Below, piece after piece: positions 58,521 to 64,000 of a stretch of DNA of 64,000 nucleotides. A program made the translations under genes and the position numbers. The stretch's first letter is position 1. The number at the start of each line of letters is the position of its first letter. Origin of the DNA: Oryza sativa Japonica Group (taxonomy: Eukaryota > Streptophyta > Magnoliopsida > Poales > Poaceae). The stretch spans positions 25,697,001-25,761,000 of the forward strand of contig NC_089042.1 of NCBI RefSeq assembly GCF_034140825.1, written 5' to 3'. Under the pieces are notes generated by a model. It was not told where the DNA came from. It made no database searches and was given only the letters and a program-made list of their open reading frames with translations.

Positions 58521-60428
58521 CTTGGATCAAATCAACTGCCAAACCATTATTCATCACAATAAATTAAGTTTTTCCCCTTGCGACGTTGTCAGATCAAATT
58601 AAAAAAAAATGTGATTGGCCTTCCGTTTTTCCAAATATTTATTCATCATATCAAATTAAGTTTTTTTTTCCATCAAGACATTGTCAGATCAGAAACATAA
58701 AAAAAGGAAATAGAACAAAGTAAAAAACATGGTTGCTAGCAAAATTTTGCTACTCACGCACTGCACAAGAGCTTGTGCCTGTCACCAATCGTTGCTGCTT
58801 GCTGCAGTTGCCTGATTAAGTGAGGTGCTAACGTCGCCGGCCCTGACAGAGGAAGAGCTCTGATTGAGTGAAGTGCTAACGCCGCCGGCGCTGACAGAGG
58901 AAGAGCTCTATGTGCGTCTATAGCACTGTGTCCTTCGATCAATTTCGTATATCGCTGCGTCTGATATATAACCTCGCCAACGGTATCAGTTGCGATCTCG
59001 CGCGCGACTAGGATGAGCAGCCATCTCCTTCCGTCCGCGTGCGTCGCGTCGACCATGCCCATTCCCCTCCGCATCCGCACGCCGCGATCTCCTCCTCGCC
59101 TCTCACGCGCGACGCGATCTCCCCCTCCGCTCTCGCCTGTGATTTTAACGAGCAGGTAGAAAATTAGTTGGGAAGGGCCCACTAATGATGATGTGGAAAA
59201 ATTTTAAATTTTTGGGAACCAAATTTTAGTCATCTATTGGAGAAGAGGGTGTATTTTAGGCTAAATATGTTTTTGGCTGTCCCCAATACAGGATTTTTGG
59301 GAGTTTAATTTTAGTCATCTATTGGAGATGCTCTTAAAGACGAAAATGAAGATGAAAATTAAGTTTTTTTTATGTAAAATGAGGTGATATTAATATATGA
59401 TTGATTGAGTTTTAATTATTACAAACTTGAAAAATAGATTAATATATGATTGTTGGAGAAAAGAACGGAACCTTAATCAAACTTATCCACATTGAAATCG
59501 GTTTAGTTAGATCATATCGACCGACGAATCAATTTTCCCTTGAGCGTGCCCTGTTCATCGATAGATCAATCGATCGATCGCCATACGTGCAACACGAACA
59601 TGCTGGCCTCCGGTTTCGTCGAGTGCAAGCTCGACTATCTGGAATCCGAGAAGATCGCCATCGACGATTCGTTGCCAGAAACGAAGGTCTCGGCCGGGGA
59701 GCACCATGCGCGGATCCGTCTCTACCCGCGTGGGATCGAGGGTGGCCATGGCGAGCACGTCTCGATCTTCATGTTCATCGATGACGTCGACGACGATGAC
59801 CCCCGGATCGACGCCGCCGTCTTCGAGGTCTTCTTGACGGACAAGCATGGCGCGCCGTCGCCGCAGCACGCGAGGAGGAGCACGGAGGTCGGTCGTCGGC
59901 GAGGCCGGCGGCACGCGCGTCATGGGGTGGCACCGCTTCATCAGGCGGGGCGACCTCGAGTCGTCCCACGTGGTCGACGGCGTGGCGACGTTCGTGTGCG
60001 GCCTCGTCGTCCTGCGCGACGACGACGGCGACGATCGCCGGCGGTGGCGGCCGTGCATAGCCGTGCCGCCCCCCAACCTGGCCGCGCATCTCGCCGGCAT
60101 GGTTGGGCTGCCCCGACGGCTCGGACGTGTCCTTCTCCGTCGGCGGCGAGACGCTCATCCACGCGCACCGCGCCGTGCTCGCCGCGCGGTCGCCGGTGTT
60201 CAGGGCGGAGCTCCTCGGCTCCATGGCGGAGGCCACCATGCCGTGCGTCACGCTGCACGACATCGAGCCGGCGACGTTCAGAGCTCTACTGCACTTAGTC
60301 TACACCGACGCCTTGCCAGCGAGCTCCACGTCGTCTTCGACGGCGGCGGCGGCGGTTGAGTTCTTCCGAGGATTGCTAGCGGCGGCGGACAGATACGCGC
60401 TCGATAGGCTGAAGCTCATGTGCGCTCA

Positions 60429-60955
60429 GAGCACCCACAATGATAAAGGAAGTTGTTCTCTATAAAACATGTGCATCTCAGCAATAGACTAGATTAATAG
60501 TAAACCACTTTAAGGGCACCCACAATGGTTATCTATAGGCTCTCTATAAGAGATCCATGTCAGCATATTTTCCTACTTAGAAGAGATTAAATGAAGAGAG
60601 AGAGCAAAGCTATCTACTAACCTGGAGATAGTCTATAGAGAAAAACGAGGCAATGTATTAGAGAGCTATAGATACCCATGTAGACATACTATTGAGATGG
60701 TTTACTATTATTCTAGTCTATTGCTGAGATGTACATGTTTTATAGATAGCACCTTACTTTACCATTGCGGGTGCTCTAATAATATGTCTACATGGGTATC
60801 TATAGCTCTCTAATCCATTGTTTCGTTTTTCTCTATAGACTATCTCTAGGCTAATAGATAGTTTTGCTCTCTCTTCATTTAATCTCTTCCAAGTAGAAAA
60901 ATATGCTGACATAGATCTCTTGTAGAGAGTCTATAGATAACCATTGCGGATGCAC
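60429..60955. mobile_element. Tourist-like MITE (outer copy) in MATH-BTB locus
   Basis: Ends GAGCACCCACAATG and CATTGCGGATGCAC, with a TCA duplication at 60426-60428 and 60956-60958. Without the inner copy and its TAA it is 261 bp. Its arms carry the TCTATAGATAACCATTG and CTATCTCTAGG motifs also seen in the inner copy. Confidence 0.85.
60514..60776. mobile_element. Tourist-like MITE (inner copy), nested in its own family
   Basis: Ends GGGCACCCACAATGGT and ACCATTGCGGGTGCTC are near-perfect inverted repeats flanked by TAA (60511-60513 and 60777-60779). At 263 bp it is the same family and size as the outer element, inserted in it. Confidence 0.9.
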
Positions 60956-61314
60956 TCAGAAGCTATGGGAGATCGTGTCGGCGGAGACCGTCGCGGCGAC
61001 TCTGGCTTGCGCGGAGATGCACAGCTGCACGGAGCTCAAAACTAGATGCATCGACTTCCTCATGAAGGACAGCAACTTCAAGAAGGCAGCGGTGACAGAT
61101 GACTACCTGCATCTTTATGCAGAGCTTCCCGTTAGTGATCAACGAGATAAAGGCACGGCTCCAGGCTTGAGACTTGAAATAGGTAGCAGTGTTGCACAAG
61201 AGATCATGTTATCTTGATATAGTGAATTGTTCTTTTATTATATCTTGATATAGTGAATTGTTCTTTGGGTATTTCATTGAACGGATTACAGAATCATGGA
61301 TAAAAGTGGGGGCA

Positions 61315-61576
61315 TCCATCCTCCACACTCTACTAGTATAGTTGACTATTGGCTATTAGTCCATATTATAGGTAACATTTCTAATAAGTTAAGTATAAGG
61401 TTGGCTCTACCTTTTCTCTTCTCCCTCTTTCTCTCACTATGAATTTAATGTAGTAAATATTTTGGAGCGTGTTCATAGCTGGCTTTTGCATAAGAGCCAA
61501 CCCTTCTCAATTTTATTTATCTCTCTTCCACATAAGTTTATAGTTGGCTTATGGCCAATTATTATCCTTGCTCTTA
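61315..61576. mobile_element. MITE-like sequence joined to a BTB remnant
   Basis: Segments such as GTGTTCATAGCTGGCTTTTGCATAAGAGCC and TTTATAGTTGGCTTATGGCCAATTATTATCCTTGCTCTTA match the inverted style of the GAGCA.GTACAATAG MITE group. Ends are uncertain and it may be two decayed elements. Confidence 0.45.
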
Positions 61577-61905
61577 GAGCTCTGTTGCATGTCGTGTACA
61601 TTGACGCCTTGTCACCCGGAGCCTCTTCGGCGCCTACAATGACGAGGACTAAATTGTTTGAGAGTTTGGTAGTAGCATCTGACAAATATACATGCTCGAT
61701 AGACTAAAGATCATGTGTGCGCTCTAAAGCCATAGGAGAGTGTATCGGTGGAGACCGTCGCGATAACTTTGGCTTGCAACAAGATGCACAACTACACGGA
61801 GCTCAAAGCCAGGTGCCTCGACTTCTTCATGGAAGAGAGTAACTTCAGAAAGGGAGTGGTCACCGACGACGTTACTTTTATCTTAGGCAGAGTTTTCCAC
61901 TAGTG
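61577..61905 (+). pseudogene. C-terminal fragment of a MATH-BTB gene
   Basis: From RALLHVVYIDALSPGASS it runs through LFESLVVASDKY, then in another frame [29 protein letters not shown] and [10 protein letters not shown]. This corresponds to the end of the BTB domain and the helices behind it in the neighbour at 59600-61217. The N-terminal two thirds are missing. It is a dead tandem fragment. Confidence 0.8.
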
Positions 61906-62747
61906 ATTGACGAGATAAATGCATAGCTTGAGAGTTGAGACCTGAAATATATAGCGCAAGAGAGCAGTTAAGTTTGATATAAATTGTATTTATAATATTT
62001 TGCCATGTTATTATCATAGATATACTTGTTCTTGGATGTTGAAGTCTCTTAAAGCTGGTAAGCGGCAAATCCATGGCAGTCTCCTTTCATCTCGATCTCT
62101 GGTAATTTTACCCTAGAAGAACAACGTTCACGTAGTAAAGTGACAGCTGAACGCCGCACATCGGAAACAATTCAGTTTTCAGAATTGAAAGTTTGCTTTG
62201 AAGCAGCTGAAAATTGTACTGTTTCTTCACAGAACCTGATACAAATCATTTCTAACACATCAAAAATCATAATTCTACACTAAATCTACCCAAATTCACC
62301 AAAAAAAACTAATTCTGCGAGGAAAAGCTAGCTCTAATTCATCCAAATTCCAGATCACACATTCAAACAAAATTCAAATGCACCGCTAACGGCAGATGCA
62401 GATGAATGAATGGCTTCTATAGAGTTGAGATGCACTTGATAGTGTAGTGGCAAGAGTTGTGTGGTTTCAACTCTAAGGTTCTGTGTTCCGAACACGCTCA
62501 TAATTTCTTCTTAAAAAATGTTTGGAGGGATGTCTCTTCCTCTCATTTTTTTTCTTCGAAATGCATCGCCTTATCCATAGCACTTGGAATCATGCACACA
62601 CACTAGATTATTATTACGAGTATATCGCTGCATGCAGCATGCTGTGTAGTATACTAGCTCTAGTATAAGAGCTCGTTCAGATTGGTGTCATTTTGAACCA
62701 TATCATTTTTTGATAAAATCGGCAAACATGTGGATGTATTTAGTTTA
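61906..62747. other. Intergenic with a tRNA-like SINE relic
   Basis: There is no gene. At about 62440-62500 an A-box-like TAGTGTAGTGG and a weak B-box-like GTGTTCCGAACAC are spaced as in tRNA-derived SINEs, followed by a T/A-rich run. The layout resembles 4805-4882. It is a weak call. Confidence 0.35.
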
Positions 62748-63705
62748 GGGATAAGTCCACATTAGCCCCCCCTCACCTATTGCATTATCTAAAACTCACA
62801 TTTAACTTTTAAACCGAATATAACTCACCCCTCAACTTTCAAAACTGTCTAATTTACACCTCTTCGTTCCCGATGAAGGTGGTTTTTGCCCATGCGGCGA
62901 TGAGCCGACACTCCGGTCAACCAACAAATAAACAGAAAAGAAGATGGACCCACCGTTCATTCTCATTACCTTCTCTTTCTTCTTCCTCCCCTCTTCTCTC
63001 TTCATCCTACCAGATCGGAACTCGCCGCCCTGCAGAGATGGGGTGGGGAGGATTTGCAAGGAGAGCTAAATAATCAATCATTATTTCCTTAAGCTATACT
63101 GTATATGCTGCTAGCTCTATACATTCTTGATTCGTGATTACTCCTTTTGTTCTACAGCTAGCACTTGCATCATGGTCATGGGAGAAGAATACCCTAGTAG
63201 TAGTGGATGCAGTAGCGTGTATGAGCAGTAGGTGAGCTCTCTGTAGTCTTTGTGGCCAGATTCAGCGACGCCGACCTCGTTGTAGCCGATCCGCGCTCTA
63301 GGGCCAAGGTGGGTATGAAGCCCACGGCCGTGCTCATTGTGCTCTGTCCCCCGCACACTGCACTGCTATCGACGCCTTGCCGCTGCTCCTTCCCTGAGCC
63401 GCACCTGCACATGTACTGACGCACATGGCAGCCGCTCGCCGCTGTTCCGTCCCCATGCCGTCGGCGCGCGTCGCAGGCCACAACATCTCGCCGCCTCTCC
63501 CACAACCAACCATAGGCCTGACATGTAGCATTTGTACAGGTGGCATGCCCTGTGACTTCCACGTGTACCAAAACCAGCACAATACCACTCAAGGGGTAAA
63601 GTGTCCGGCATTGATAGTTAAGGGGTATCAAATATCCTGTTTTGTATTTTGAGGGTGTATTTTAGACAAAGTTAAGAGTTGAGGGGTGTAAAATGGACTT
63701 ACCCC
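62748..63705. mobile_element. MULE-like element with 9-bp target duplication
   Basis: TTTAGTTTA flanks it (62739-62747 and 63706-63714). The ends are GGGATAAGTCCACATTAGCCCC and, read inward from the right, GGGGTAAGTCCATTTTACACCCC. The arms continue with CTCAACTTT.AAA and CCTCAAAATACAAAACAGG-like segments. It is 958 bp with no transposase. The centre (about 62,880-63,560) is GC-richer and could be captured DNA of unknown origin. The ends resemble those of 24102-28952. Confidence 0.85.
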
Positions 63706-63714
63706 TTTAGTTTA

Positions 63715-64000
63715 TTACTTTTGGTAATACCTAAAGAGTTTTAGCAGTGGGAGTACCTATGCATCTTTCGAAAGATTTTTATAATCATATCACATAGATT
63801 TTTAATCTTTGGATTAAAATCCAATAGACATAGTAAAAGGCAAAAGGCAACTAAGAAACAACATAATGGACACTAAATTACCATATATTCAAGAAAAAGA
63901 CCAAAATCGTTTAGCTAACATATATAATCGATTCTACCGAAATTTAGTAACATACTTGTCAAAATTTTAGCATTGCCAAATTTTAGAAATGTTTATTTTG
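63715..64000. other. Intergenic, AT-rich
   Basis: I see nothing recognisable here. Confidence 0.5.

Larger units (their letters stand above)
54062..59333. mobile_element. PIF/Harbinger element, nearly complete
   Basis: The ends are GGGCATCTCCAAGAGAATGCTAAA at the left and, read inward from the right, GAGCATCTCCAATAGATGACTAAA. The 3-bp duplication TTA flanks both sides (54059-54061 and 59334-59336). At 5,272 bp it is close to the size of autonomous Pong-type elements. It has the two expected genes: a Myb-like ORF1 (+) and a DDE transposase (-), which converge. The 5' GC-rich leader at 54,200-54,600 resembles the first exon seen in such elements. The only clear defect I found is a one-base shift in the transposase. 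Confidence 0.9.
59600..61217 (+). pseudogene. MATH-BTB pseudogene split by nested Tourist elements
   Basis: It starts MLASGFVECKLDYLESEKIA and keeps the MATH part (VSAGEHHARIRLYPRG, VFEVFLTDKHG). After a frame change near 59,885 come VMGWHRFIRRGDLESS and TFVCGLVVLRD, then a second change near 60,100. The BTB part follows ([55 protein letters not shown]). After LKLMCAQ the gene is interrupted by 527 bp of Tourist sequence and resumes at 60959 with [23 protein letters not shown] to the stop near 61217. Removing the insertion with one TCA restores the junction GCTCAGAAGCTATGG. Confidence 0.87.

Overview
The window looks like nuclear DNA of a grass, most likely rice (Oryza). The evidence is Stowaway and Tourist MITEs with canonical ends, CACTA and PIF/Harbinger elements, two solo LTRs of about 3.4 kb of a rice Ty3/gypsy type, GC-rich single-exon genes, and plant-only families (plant sulfotransferases, MATH-BTB expansion, DUF547/MIP1-zipper proteins, mTERF). 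The species is inferred from recalled family features; no search was run.

Layout. 1-10666 is a stack of transposons: a CACTA element with an apparently intact three-exon transposase, a broken LTR-less Ty3/gypsy fragment, and the right end of a second CACTA element. 11197-11623 is a small element flanked by a perfect 10-bp duplication. 13391-17512 is a tandem duplication of a sulfotransferase gene; one copy is intact and the other has lost about 32 bp. 17539-29583 is almost wholly transposable: a long-TIR element with palindromic innards, a MULE-like element holding a solo LTR, and a nest in which a foldback element contains a Pack-MULE that carries a piece of an ACT-repeat (ACR) gene and a second solo LTR. 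29584-34690 is intergenic with a few MITEs.

34690-46000 is the gene island. It holds a DUF547/MIP1-zipper gene (+), an mTERF6-like organelle gene (-), a CCR/DFR-like reductase (-) and a long coiled-coil protein gene (-). The first two converge tail to tail. 47128-50730 holds a foldback element inserted in a stray inverted copy of the reductase gene, then two decayed BTB loci. 51840-59333 holds a CACTA end and a 5.27-kb PIF/Harbinger element with both ORFs. 59600-61905 has two more MATH-BTB relics, one split by a Tourist element that itself received a second copy of the same family. 62748-63705 is another MULE-like element with a 9-bp duplication.

There is no operon-like cooperation between the genes. 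I see no wholly new biological system. The most notable items are the nested Pack-MULE, the nearly whole PIF/Harbinger element, the duplicated sulfotransferase pair with different changes in one cofactor motif, and several elements whose exact ends and target duplications can be read by eye.
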